Shown in pieces: positions 17,882 to 25,547 of a stretch of 64,000 bases of DNA (position 1 is the first letter of the stretch; every line of letters begins with the position of its first letter). A model generated the notes under the pieces. The model saw only the letters and a list, made by a program, of their open reading frames with translations, was not told the origin of the DNA and ran no database searches. Source of the stretch: Clostridia bacterium (lineage in GTDB: Bacteria; Bacillota; Clostridia; Lachnospirales; Lachnospiraceae); assembly GCA_910576205.1 (NCBI GenBank), contig CAJTHL010000002.1:124001-188000 (forward strand). Reading direction: 5' to 3'. A program made the position numbers and the translations under genes.

Positions 17882-17911
17882 TATAGCGGTTTTTAATAGC
17901 CTGTGGTTACA
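17882..17911 (-). promoter_or_regulatory. Candidate ECF-type promoter of the sigma operon
   Basis: Minus strand TGTAAC (17906-17911), 18-bp spacer, GCTATA (17882-17887). The -35 has the AAC core common to ECF promoters, and the spacing equals that of the SigV candidate at 62088-62117 (TGCAAC-N18-GTCTAT). This is pattern inference only. Confidence 0.35.
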
Positions 17912-17958
17912 CTTTATACAAAAATCATTGTGAAAAAAACAAAATCTGAAGGTTATAT

Positions 17959-17987
17959 TTGTCAAATTTCATTGTCCAGCATATAAT
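17959..17987 (+). promoter_or_regulatory. Near-consensus sigma-A promoter on the plus strand
   Basis: TTGTCA (17959-17964), 17-bp spacer, TATAAT (17982-17987). It points away from the sigma operon into a 120-bp stretch that ends in a hairpin and carries only an 18-codon frame, so it defines a very small transcription unit. Confidence 0.7.
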
Positions 17988-18035
17988 ACCGTTGTAAGTC
18001 AAATGATATACTAACAGGATAGCCGGAAGGCAGGT

Positions 18036-18092
18036 ATGATCTACCCCATCCGACGTAATCTGATTACAGCTAATAAAAACAGCCGTTCCTAA
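18036..18092 (+). CDS. Possible 18-residue micropeptide in a small transcription unit
   Basis: Reading frame MIYPIRRNLITANKNSRS, preceded by GGAAGGCAGGT as a possible ribosome site and followed by TAA inside the left arm of the terminator hairpin at 18081-18115. A strong promoter sits 48 bp upstream. The unit is therefore promoter, SD-like site, short frame and terminator within about 150 bp. I do not recognise the peptide; the transcript could equally be a non-coding RNA. Confidence 0.35.
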   Translation: MIYPIRRNLITANKNSRS

Positions 18093-18115
18093 ACTTTGTC
18101 GGGCTTAGGACGGCT
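18071..18115. terminator. Bidirectional hairpin terminator
   Basis: AGCCGTTCCTAA and TTAGGACGGCT form an 11-bp stem with one bulge. On the minus strand it is followed by GTTTTTATT and would end the adhesin transcript; on the plus strand it is followed by ATTTCTTAT and would end the small transcript starting near 17994. Confidence 0.7.
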
Positions 18116-18226
18116 ATTTCTTATGTCTCCGATTCAGAATCGCAACGACTGGCAAAGCAAACTTATTTCCAAAACTGCCTGGCCAGAATCCGGTTTCCCT
18201 ATATGACAAATGGGATTTTCTGCATC

Positions 18227-21200
18227 CTACTCCTCTCTCCTATATGCGCCATATAAAATACTGCCCATGGCAGCAGATGCAAGAAGCAATATCATCCAGA
18301 ACCTTATATCCGCCCTGTCTCCTGTCTGGGGCGTGGCGGCCGGTTCTGGGGCTGAGGGTTCCTCCCGGGGCGTTTCCGGCTGATGGGGGGATTCGGGGGT
18401 CTTAGGTGTCTTGGGGATATCCGGGACGGCCGGTTCCGCCGCGTCCTTCATCACCACTGTATTCTGGGACACACGTTTCCAGGAATTCTCCTGGGGCTCA
18501 TAGACATAGACCTGGTTTTTCGTTTCCCCGTCTTCCGTCTCCTCTTCCACCAGTTTAAAGAGAATTTCACTGGCAATATAATAGCCCTGGGGAGCCGCCG
18601 TTTCCCGGAGAATGTACATATAGGAATTATCCTCCACGCCATTATTTACCGCCAGGCCCCGGATTTCCCGCTTTATGCCCTCCGAAACCCAGGTTTCCAC
18701 AGTCTGGCCGCTCCACCTCTCCATTATCATCAGTGAGGCGCCCTTTAGCTCCTCTTCGTTTGCCGCGTCCTGTTTGGATACATAGGCTTCGCTTGTCTTA
18801 TTTTGCTGCTCCTTTGCCAAAACCACATATTCCGTCTCGTCGTCCACATAAGTAAAGTGCAGGGGAATGGGCGTAGCATCCAGAATGACGCCTCTTGGCG
18901 CCTCAAGCTCCCGGATCTCATATTCTCCCGAGTTGGTCCCTTCCTCCTCCCCGTAATGCTCGTCCCGGATGGGAACATCCACATCAAAAACACCTCTGCC
19001 GTCACCCCCTGTGACACAGGCAGACAGAAGCTCCCCGGCCTCCGCTATCTTTACGCCCTCCGGTGTATAGATGGGATCTATGGTGTACAGGCCAAATGAT
19101 ACCTCCCCTATGGGCGCGTTTTTCTCCCTGGCCCGCTTAAAGACCCCCACCCCGGGCTTTCTGGAGGTATTCCTGAAAATGGCCTTTACACGCCGGTTTG
19201 TCACGGTAAGGGCACCGTCTTTGGGATTGTAGTCCCATCCATCCCCTTTTTCTATAGGCGCATGGTTAAATACAAACTCCTGAAACTGATGCTCCCAGGT
19301 AAATGTCACCTTCTGGATTTCCTTTGACCTGGTGTAACCATAAGGAGCCTTTGTCTCCGCCACCTCATAGCTTCCCAGGGGCAGATACGCCTTCACGCTT
19401 CCCAGTTCTCCATCGTGAACCACACACACAACCGGATGCCCGTCTGGATAGAGCTTTGTGGACGTCTTTATCCTGTCAACCTGCCCGTCCTCCCCTGTGG
19501 TCACCACGGCGGCCGTCTCTCCTTTTTGAAGCCACAATGTCCTCTTCCCGTCCCTGTCCGTCTGCCGGTCCTGGGTAACAATGTCTTCCGCCGCCCGGAT
19601 GGTGTACTCCGCACCTGCCAGAGGAAGCTCCTCATAAACAAACTGTTTTTTTGTGTGCATGCCGAAAAGCTGGCGGATATCCTGGAGCAGGCTGACATTT
19701 TTATAGCCGGTCAGCACCTCCCCTTTTTTTCTGATGGTGAGAAGCCCCCTGGTTTCCCGGTTGTCATACCGTTCCATAATCAGAAGCACGTCCCGCTTCC
19801 CCTCATCCCCTTCCAGGATGCTTCCGTCCGGGCCGTTCCCTGAGAATGAAACATACTCCCGGTCTGTAGTCACCTTAAATCTCACATATCCTCCCGGCAC
19901 ATCATTGAAAAAACCGGGCGGTCCTTCCACCTCCTCAATCTGGTAAAGCCCGGCGGCTAAAAGCTCCGGAAGCTGCAGATATCCCTTTTCATTTGTGCAA
20001 AAAATATCCTGGTTCACTGTCTCCGGGTAATAGGTGGTGTGGGTAATATAGGTCTTTTCCCCTGTCTCCTTTGAAATCTTCGCCAGTCTGAACTGCGTGT
20101 CTGCCAGCAGTACGGTTTTTCCGGTGTCCGCATCCCTTTTATAGAGCTTCAGGAGCTGTTCCACGGCTTCATTGTCAATAACGCCGGAAAAATACACGGC
20201 CTCCCAGAACGCGGTGGAATCCCCGGAGGATCTGAGTATGTTTTTTCCGTAGGAGGTCTCCTCTGTGATGCCTGTGGTGAGAATGTGGTCCGATTTTCCC
20301 TGGCGGAAAGTCAGCACAAAGGGCGGGGCCATAAAATGATCCTCCGGCACCGTAGTCTCCACCACCAGATACTGTCCGTAGGGCAGATAGGGCGTCGTTA
20401 CCCGGCCGTCTGCGTCCGAAAAGAGCTCCGCCACGCGATACCGGTGGTTTCCCAGGGGCAGAAGCCTTCCCGCGTCCAGATCGGCTTTTCCGCTCTGCCA
20501 GTACCCTTTTGTATCCTCCCGGGCGGAAGAATCCCCCAAATAGAGGGTGGCAATGGCTCCCTCCTCCCCCCGGAAATCATATTTGGGCGTATCCTGTCCG
20601 TAATCCTCCACCAGATAGGCCGCCTGGATACTCTTTTCGTCGTAGGTGCCGTCTGGGTTTTGCAAAAAAGCCTCCCGCCTGCCCAGCCTGTCAATGCGGT
20701 AGACGGTAAAACCCGCCCCCTCCAGATAGCGGATATTGCCCTGTCCGGCGGCGCTCTCCACCTTTTCAAAGACTGCCTTTGCCTTGATAACCTGCTCCTT
20801 ACTGCTGTGTACTTCCCGGTGGACATCCGCCGTTGTCTCTCCCTCATAGGGGAGATGTACGTTATAGACTTCCTCATCCAGAAGATATCCCCTGGCGTAG
20901 GACAGTTTCTTCCCATCCGGAAGTGTCTGGCCCTTCTGACGCTCCCGGATATAATAGCTTCCCAGATAAAGGTTCTCAAAAACACACGTTCCGTCCGCTA
21001 TGGTTCCAGATGCCACCAGACTGTCTTTTTTATGGACAACGCCTGTTACGCCGTCCGGATGGACGACGTCCTCCCCGGCAAACAGATCGTAAAGGGCCCC
21101 GTCAAGGCTGGCTGTTCCATGGGACATTTCCCCGGAAATATAAGAAGCCGCCTCAATATCCGTCTTAAACATGCGGATGCTTCCTGTTGTCCTGGTGTTC

Positions 21201-22750
21201 TGGAAAGAGGAGCCCCCGTTTGTAATGGAAATCACCTCACCCTTCATGCTCTCCTTTACCTGGAATTCATGGCGGCGTTTGGTTCCTCCTTCAAAATCCC
21301 CGTAATATCCCGTAACACCGCCTCTGTGAGGGGCCAGAGATTCCTCCACATAGAACTTCCCCTGGTTTTTATCCGTGAAAAACAGGTCATCGGAGATATA
21401 CATATCCCCCTCCCGGCTGACGGAAACCGCCGACGGTTCATACCCGCTTCCGTTCCACTCATAGATGGTAAACTCCGTATCGTCAGCAATCTTACAGCCC
21501 GTATCCCTGTCGGTTTTCTGAATCTCGATATGGGCATAGGGGCCAGACTCCTCCAGGCTTCCCCCCTCTCCCGTGGCAGTAAGCAGATACTGGTTTGGCC
21601 CAAAGGACCATCCCTCCAGCCCGATGGCCTCAATCTGGGCCTCATGTCCCGGGGCATTCAGCCATTCCACAATGGACCGGAAATAGGAGGCCGCAAAAGC
21701 CGCGCTGGGACAGTCGGGGGTTTTGGAAAACAGAGGGGCGATATCCGCAGCCATCTCGTCTCCATTCCCCGTCCAGGCATTGTTTAACACCAGCCAGATG
21801 GACGCCTGGATAAGAATATAATTGACCGGGCCGTTGTAAGTGGCCTGGGCTTCTGCGTACTGGGCCAGAAGCCCCCGGATCAGCCGTTCCTTCCCCGCGT
21901 CCACGCCAATCGCAGAAAGAGGCACAGACGAATAGACCATGCCCGCTCTCAAGGGCGCGCCAAACCTGGCGCAAAAGGCAGTCTCCCCACTTAAGTGTAT
22001 TTTGGACATAGTACCGTGCCGGTCGCTTCCAAAGGCCGGAATACTCCCAAGATCCGCAGACAGACGCCCATGAAAGCCCACCACACGTGTATCTCCAAAG
22101 CTTAAAGCCCGGGGAACCAGGGCGTACGCCTCCACTATGTCCGCAATATCCTTTGGCCCGTCAGAATCCCCCTTCTCCACGGCCTCATAGACATCGTCCA
22201 GGTCATGTCCGTTTTCCGACAAAGCCTGCAGCTGCTCCCTGGTTACAAAACCCCAGATAGTATACCGGAAAAATTCTTCCAGATCAAGGCCTCTGTCACA
22301 GAGATTCAGAATCTCCTCCATGGTCTGCCGCCCATAGAAAACACCAGACAGCGGAAAATCCCGTTCTGCTCCCTCCGCCTTCTTTTTCTTTGTCTCATCT
22401 GTTAAAGCAGTCCCGGTATCTTCCCCGTTTTCCAAAAGCTCTTTCAGGGATGGCGCCGCCACCCCTGAAACCGCATTTTCCAAGGTTTTCTCCTGGGCTT
22501 CCTGCTCTTCATCCGTTTTTTTCTGTTCCCTGGATGGTTCCTCCTGCTCCTTGTCTGACTCCTCCTGTCCTCCTGCCCTTTCCTTTTGTTCTCCGGACGC
22601 CTCCGCCTGCTCCACAGCTCCCGTACCTGGCATTTGCGCTCCTGCTCCCGGCATTCCTGCTCCCACTGTCCCGGATGCCAGGCTGGTGCTCCCAAGCAAC
22701 AGGGAAAGCCCGGTTATCAAGGCGCAGACTGTTCTCCATTTGTTCCGCAT
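18227..22750 (-). CDS. Large cell-wall-anchored adhesin with thioester domain and SpaA/Cna-B-type repeats
   Basis: 1507 residues from the ATG at 22750, which follows AGGAGGTACT; the frame runs to 22849 but lacks a site there. A signal peptide spans about 1-27. Residues about 30-125 are a disordered, E/Q/K-rich stalk. A thioester adhesion domain lies at about 210-400, with C260 (AFCARFG) and Q315 (LIQASIW) as the probable Cys-Gln thioester pair. Many SpaA-like beta domains follow, with signature ends such as ELEAPRGVILDATP and ETKAPYGYTRS. The C-terminus has a proline-rich wall span, PQTG, a hydrophobic segment and RREE, a sortase-sorting signal. It should bind a host or matrix surface covalently, but the ligand is unknown. 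No sortase gene is visible nearby. Confidence 0.93.
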   Translation of the reverse strand: MRNKWRTVCALITGLSLLLGSTSLASGTVGAGMPGAGAQMPGTGAVEQAEASGEQKERAGGQEESDKEQEEPSREQKKTDEEQEAQEKTLENAVSGVAAPSLKELLENGEDTGTALTDETKKKKAEGAERDFPLSGVFYGRQTMEEILNLCDRGLDLEEFFRYTIWGFVTREQLQALSENGHDLDDVYEAVEKGDSDGPKDIADIVEAYALVPRALSFGDTRVVGFHGRLSADLGSIPAFGSDRHGTMSKIHLSGETAFCARFGAPLRAGMVYSSVPLSAIGVDAGKERLIRGLLAQYAEAQATYNGPVNYILIQASIWLVLNNAWTGNGDEMAADIAPLFSKTPDCPSAAFAASYFRSIVEWLNAPGHEAQIEAIGLEGWSFGPNQYLLTATGEGGSLEESGPYAHIEIQKTDRDTGCKIADDTEFTIYEWNGSGYEPSAVSVSREGDMYISDDLFFTDKNQGKFYVEESLAPHRGGVTGYYGDFEGGTKRRHEFQVKESMKGEVISITNGGSSFQNTRTTGSIRMFKTDIEAASYISGEMSHGTASLDGALYDLFAGEDVVHPDGVTGVVHKKDSLVASGTIADGTCVFENLYLGSYYIRERQKGQTLPDGKKLSYARGYLLDEEVYNVHLPYEGETTADVHREVHSSKEQVIKAKAVFEKVESAAGQGNIRYLEGAGFTVYRIDRLGRREAFLQNPDGTYDEKSIQAAYLVEDYGQDTPKYDFRGEEGAIATLYLGDSSAREDTKGYWQSGKADLDAGRLLPLGNHRYRVAELFSDADGRVTTPYLPYGQYLVVETTVPEDHFMAPPFVLTFRQGKSDHILTTGITEETSYGKNILRSSGDSTAFWEAVYFSGVIDNEAVEQLLKLYKRDADTGKTVLLADTQFRLAKISKETGEKTYITHTTYYPETVNQDIFCTNEKGYLQLPELLAAGLYQIEEVEGPPGFFNDVPGGYVRFKVTTDREYVSFSGNGPDGSILEGDEGKRDVLLIMERYDNRETRGLLTIRKKGEVLTGYKNVSLLQDIRQLFGMHTKKQFVYEELPLAGAEYTIRAAEDIVTQDRQTDRDGKRTLWLQKGETAAVVTTGEDGQVDRIKTSTKLYPDGHPVVCVVHDGELGSVKAYLPLGSYEVAETKAPYGYTRSKEIQKVTFTWEHQFQEFVFNHAPIEKGDGWDYNPKDGALTVTNRRVKAIFRNTSRKPGVGVFKRAREKNAPIGEVSFGLYTIDPIYTPEGVKIAEAGELLSACVTGGDGRGVFDVDVPIRDEHYGEEEGTNSGEYEIRELEAPRGVILDATPIPLHFTYVDDETEYVVLAKEQQNKTSEAYVSKQDAANEEELKGASLMIMERWSGQTVETWVSEGIKREIRGLAVNNGVEDNSYMYILRETAAPQGYYIASEILFKLVEEETEDGETKNQVYVYEPQENSWKRVSQNTVVMKDAAEPAVPDIPKTPKTPESPHQPETPREEPSAPEPAATPQTGDRADIRFWMILLLASAAMGSILYGAYRREE

Positions 22751-22942
22751 AGTACCTCCTTTTCTGATTCTGCTTACAATTACACAAGAAAATATCGCTT
22801 GAAAAAGCGGACGAGCCTTATTCTGAAGGGCTCCTTGATGGTAAGGCATATCCGGAAAGGATATCCTCCGTCTTTGATCTTGCTCTGACTATAAACTGCA
22901 ATCTTTATTTTAGCCTATAAAACAGAAATAGAAAAGGGCAAA

Positions 22943-22982
22943 ACTGTGCCAATTTTGTGCCACACTGTGCCAATTTTATGCC
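22943..22982. repeat. Two 19-bp direct repeats at 21-bp period upstream of the adhesin gene
   Basis: ACTGTGCCAATTTTGTGCC (22943-22961) and ACTGTGCCAATTTTATGCC (22964-22982) differ at one base. A third partial copy (CCAATT) follows. The 21-bp period equals two DNA turns, so bound proteins would sit on one face. The repeats overlap the stop codon of the upstream small gene and precede the adhesin by about 190 bp. Confidence 0.6.
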
Positions 22983-23383
22983 AATTCCGAGCCATTCCTT
23001 CCAAGCACGGCGTCAAGAGCCGCAACAGCCTCCCGCCTTCTGCGGTAATAGGTGCGAAAGCTGATATCCTTCGTATGCAGACGAAGGCTTTCCAGAATCT
23101 CCTCTGTATTGCGAAGCTGGTGGGGCGAAAGATAGGTGTAATACAAAAGCCAGTAATAGAGCTCCCCTTTCCTGTGCCGGGCTCTGAGCAGCTCTACCGC
23201 GTCCTCAAGCCTTTTTATAATCTGCCGGTTCTGTTCTACATATCCCATATGGCAGGGGGATGCCTTCCCCAGACTTTCCTGTGTCTGCCTGAGGGACACC
23301 TCCATTCCCCATACCGTATCCCGGTATCCCTTTAAAATCTCTAAGATGCCCGCGTATGCAGACATGCTCTCACTTTCTCTCAT
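22976..23383 (-). CDS. Small putative DNA-binding regulator (RinA/ArpU-like, sigma region-4-like)
   Basis: 135 residues from an ATG at 23383 with GGAGGTGTAT before it; an earlier ATG at 23395 has a poorer site. The N-terminal half is helical. The C-terminal half (LLYYTYLSPHQLRNTEEILE, then FRTYYRRRREAVAALDAVL) resembles the helix-turn-helix region of RinA/ArpU late-phage regulators and sigma region 4. No phage genes are nearby. It has its own strong promoter at 23521-23549 and is co-directional with the adhesin gene 226 bp downstream, so it may control it. The family call is tentative. Confidence 0.5.
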   Translation of the reverse strand: MRESESMSAYAGILEILKGYRDTVWGMEVSLRQTQESLGKASPCHMGYVEQNRQIIKRLEDAVELLRARHRKGELYYWLLYYTYLSPHQLRNTEEILESLRLHTKDISFRTYYRRRREAVAALDAVLGRNGSELA

Positions 23384-23520
23384 ATACACCTCCATTTCAG
23401 CTCAGCCTCTGGCCAGGCAGACGCTGTTCTTCCTTAATTCATTGCAGATATCCTGTTTCTGGGAATTTAACGGCGAATGAACCGCCAGACAATACAGAAG
23501 AACTTCCAGTTACTGTTTTC

Positions 23521-23549
23521 ACTATACACCGGCCGTTTTTTTGTGTCAA
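23521..23549 (-). promoter_or_regulatory. Consensus promoter for the small regulator and possibly the adhesin
   Basis: Minus strand TTGACA (23544-23549), 17-bp spacer, TATAGT (23521-23526). The -35 is perfect. The leader to the regulator start is about 130 nt. Confidence 0.8.
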
Positions 23550-23586
23550 GTATTTATTGTTACGGGGGAATCGCCGATTTCCGGAT

Positions 23587-23622
23587 AAAAAAAGACGCCT
23601 TCCCCGCAAGGTAAAAGCGCCT
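23587..23622 (-). terminator. Intrinsic terminator after fapA
   Basis: Minus strand GGCGCTTTT pairs with GGAAGGCGTC (nine pairs counting G-U) around a short loop, followed by seven T residues. It lies 38 bp beyond the fapA stop codon. Confidence 0.7.
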
Positions 23623-23660
23623 TTCATTTCAATTACACATAAGGAATATCTGTATCCGGC

Positions 23661-25541
23661 TTACTGAATCTGCAACAGGGAAACCTCACCCTTCACCAGC
23701 ATAGCCGTACACTGCCACACGTCTCTTTCCAGGCGCAGGCTGGCGTCGCCTATGGTGATCTCTGTCTCCGGGAAAGCGATACCGCATACAAGGCGGCGGT
23801 TATCCTGCTGTTCATCCAGCACCTTTTTGTCCTCGTCCCTGGCTTCCTCCGCCTCTCTCTTCTCCTTTAGCTGTTTCTCCAGCTGCTTCAGCTTATTCTG
23901 GTCTACCGCAAGCTGCATCCGCAGGGCCGGGAGATTTTTCATTTTTGCCGCGCTGTCCGGCTGACGGTCCAGCCTCTCGATCTCTTCCTCCTCCCAGCTT
24001 ACCTTCTGCTCCAGCTTGGCGTATTCAAAATCCTGGCTGGGCCTTCCACCCAGACGGATTCCTGTGGGATGCCTGGAACGGTTGCCCACAATATTGGCCC
24101 GCACCTCCGAGGAGGCCCAGACTTTTCCGCCGATAATAATGCCCCGGCCGGAGCACACCTCGATAATGCCGTCGCAGAATATGGTGCTGTTTATAATGGA
24201 GTCTGTCTGCAGGTTTTCCTTCACGCAGACAAAAGCATTCTCCAGATATTTGGCAAAAATATTGTGATGGACCTGGATTACCGCCTGATTGTCGCCTTTT
24301 ACGCCCTTGACCACCACCAGATCCCCTCCGGCCTCTATGGTGCAGGCCTCCACCACGCCGTCAATAGTGACGTTGCCCATGGCCCGGATGGTAAATCCGC
24401 TGCAGGCGTCCCCGTGAATATGTACATCCCCCAGGAAATTAATGTTTCCCGTAGAATAATCTACATTCCCCGCAATCTCCAGCACGGGCTTTACATGAAA
24501 GGCCTGGCCCAGAAACTCCACATGGCCTTCCTTGGTGGCCACAAGCCTTACGCCGTCCTCAGACAACGCCGTATTCCTTCCCTGGGGAGCCACCATCCGT
24601 TTCCCTTCCCTGGCCGGAATCTCCGTATCCAGAACCGAACGGCCCGGCTTCCCGGGAACAGGCGCGGAAATTTTACAGATCACATCCCCCACCTTTACAT
24701 TGTGGAAGAGGTTCAGCTCGGCGTAATTCACCTTTTCAAATTCGCCCACCTTCAGCTCCTGCTTCCTTTCCCTGGGAAACATATCCTCCACTTCGCCGTC
24801 TTTTCCGTGTACCACACCCTTGCCTCTGGCCGCAAGAAAAAGGTGGAAATACCGCTCGTCACTCTTTGGCAGAGTGTCCATCAGTTCATTATGGATGCCG
24901 TAGGTTACCCCCTCTTCCCGGAGGGCCCACACCAGCATGGCGCCGTCCACTTCCCGGCCATTGCCGGAAGGCGGATATACCAGAACCCATGCGGACAGCT
25001 CATCCTTGGTGAGAAACACAAGAACCTGGGCGTCCAGATCCGGTTCCGGCTTCTTTTCCGGTTCTATTTTCAGGATATCCCCGGCTTCCTCCTCCCCGGA
25101 GTCTGCCTCCTCCAGAGAAAGAAGCGTTTCCGGCTCCTCCGGGAAAATGGGTTCCCCGGCTGTTTCCCCGGGAATTCCCTCCTCTTCCTCCTGGAAGCCA
25201 ATCTCCGCCAGACGGCTCTCCGACGTCAGGGTCACAAGCATACCCAGACGGTCAAGCTCCTGCTCCAGCTGATCTTCCGGCACAATATCCTCCTCCTCGG
25301 AGAATGGGTTCGCCAGACGAAGTATAGGCACGGGAAGCCAGTCCGCATGCTCCTTGCGCAGCCGCCACAGCTTATACAGCGCATGGTCGGAAGGCAGATT
25401 CAGAAGCGTTGGATCCAGCATCTGAGGTTCTGGTTCCGGTTTCTGCTTTTCCTCCTGCTCCAGGGGAAGTTCCTCGTTTTCCTTCTCCTTTTTCTCCGGA
25501 CGCGTTCCAAATATCCTGTTAAAGAATGATTTCTTTGCCAT
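23661..25541 (-). CDS. FapA (DUF342) family protein
   Basis: 626 residues. The N-terminal ~150 residues are charged (glutamate/lysine/proline-rich) and probably flexible. The FapA domain follows at about 165-520, with a parallel beta-helix of glycine-rich turns: GNVDYSTGNINFLGDVHIHG, VEACTIEAGGDLVVVKGV and GRGIIIGGKVWASSEVRANI. A coiled coil lies near 530-590 (KLKQLEKQLKEKREAEEARD). Family members include flagellar assembly protein A, but many occur in cells without flagella, and the biochemical role is unknown. It is 6 bp from the Sel1-repeat gene, so they are probably co-transcribed. Confidence 0.88.
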   Translation of the reverse strand: MAKKSFFNRIFGTRPEKKEKENEELPLEQEEKQKPEPEPQMLDPTLLNLPSDHALYKLWRLRKEHADWLPVPILRLANPFSEEEDIVPEDQLEQELDRLGMLVTLTSESRLAEIGFQEEEEGIPGETAGEPIFPEEPETLLSLEEADSGEEEAGDILKIEPEKKPEPDLDAQVLVFLTKDELSAWVLVYPPSGNGREVDGAMLVWALREEGVTYGIHNELMDTLPKSDERYFHLFLAARGKGVVHGKDGEVEDMFPRERKQELKVGEFEKVNYAELNLFHNVKVGDVICKISAPVPGKPGRSVLDTEIPAREGKRMVAPQGRNTALSEDGVRLVATKEGHVEFLGQAFHVKPVLEIAGNVDYSTGNINFLGDVHIHGDACSGFTIRAMGNVTIDGVVEACTIEAGGDLVVVKGVKGDNQAVIQVHHNIFAKYLENAFVCVKENLQTDSIINSTIFCDGIIEVCSGRGIIIGGKVWASSEVRANIVGNRSRHPTGIRLGGRPSQDFEYAKLEQKVSWEEEEIERLDRQPDSAAKMKNLPALRMQLAVDQNKLKQLEKQLKEKREAEEARDEDKKVLDEQQDNRRLVCGIAFPETEITIGDASLRLERDVWQCTAMLVKGEVSLLQIQ

Positions 25542-25547
25542 TAAGCC

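Noticed and set aside
20285..21787. 500-codon plus-strand open frame opposite the adhesin.
   Set aside because: Antisense shadow caused by codon bias; no ribosome site and no recognisable domain.
22941..22960. Sigma-54-like -24/-12 element (TGGCAC ... TTGC) on the minus strand near the adhesin.
   Set aside because: GG and GC are separated by 9 bp instead of the required 10, the match arises from the direct repeats, and no sigma-54 activator gene is present.
24069..25529. 486-codon plus-strand open frame opposite fapA.
   Set aside because: Antisense shadow; histidine/glutamine-rich composition without motifs, while fapA on the other strand is clear.
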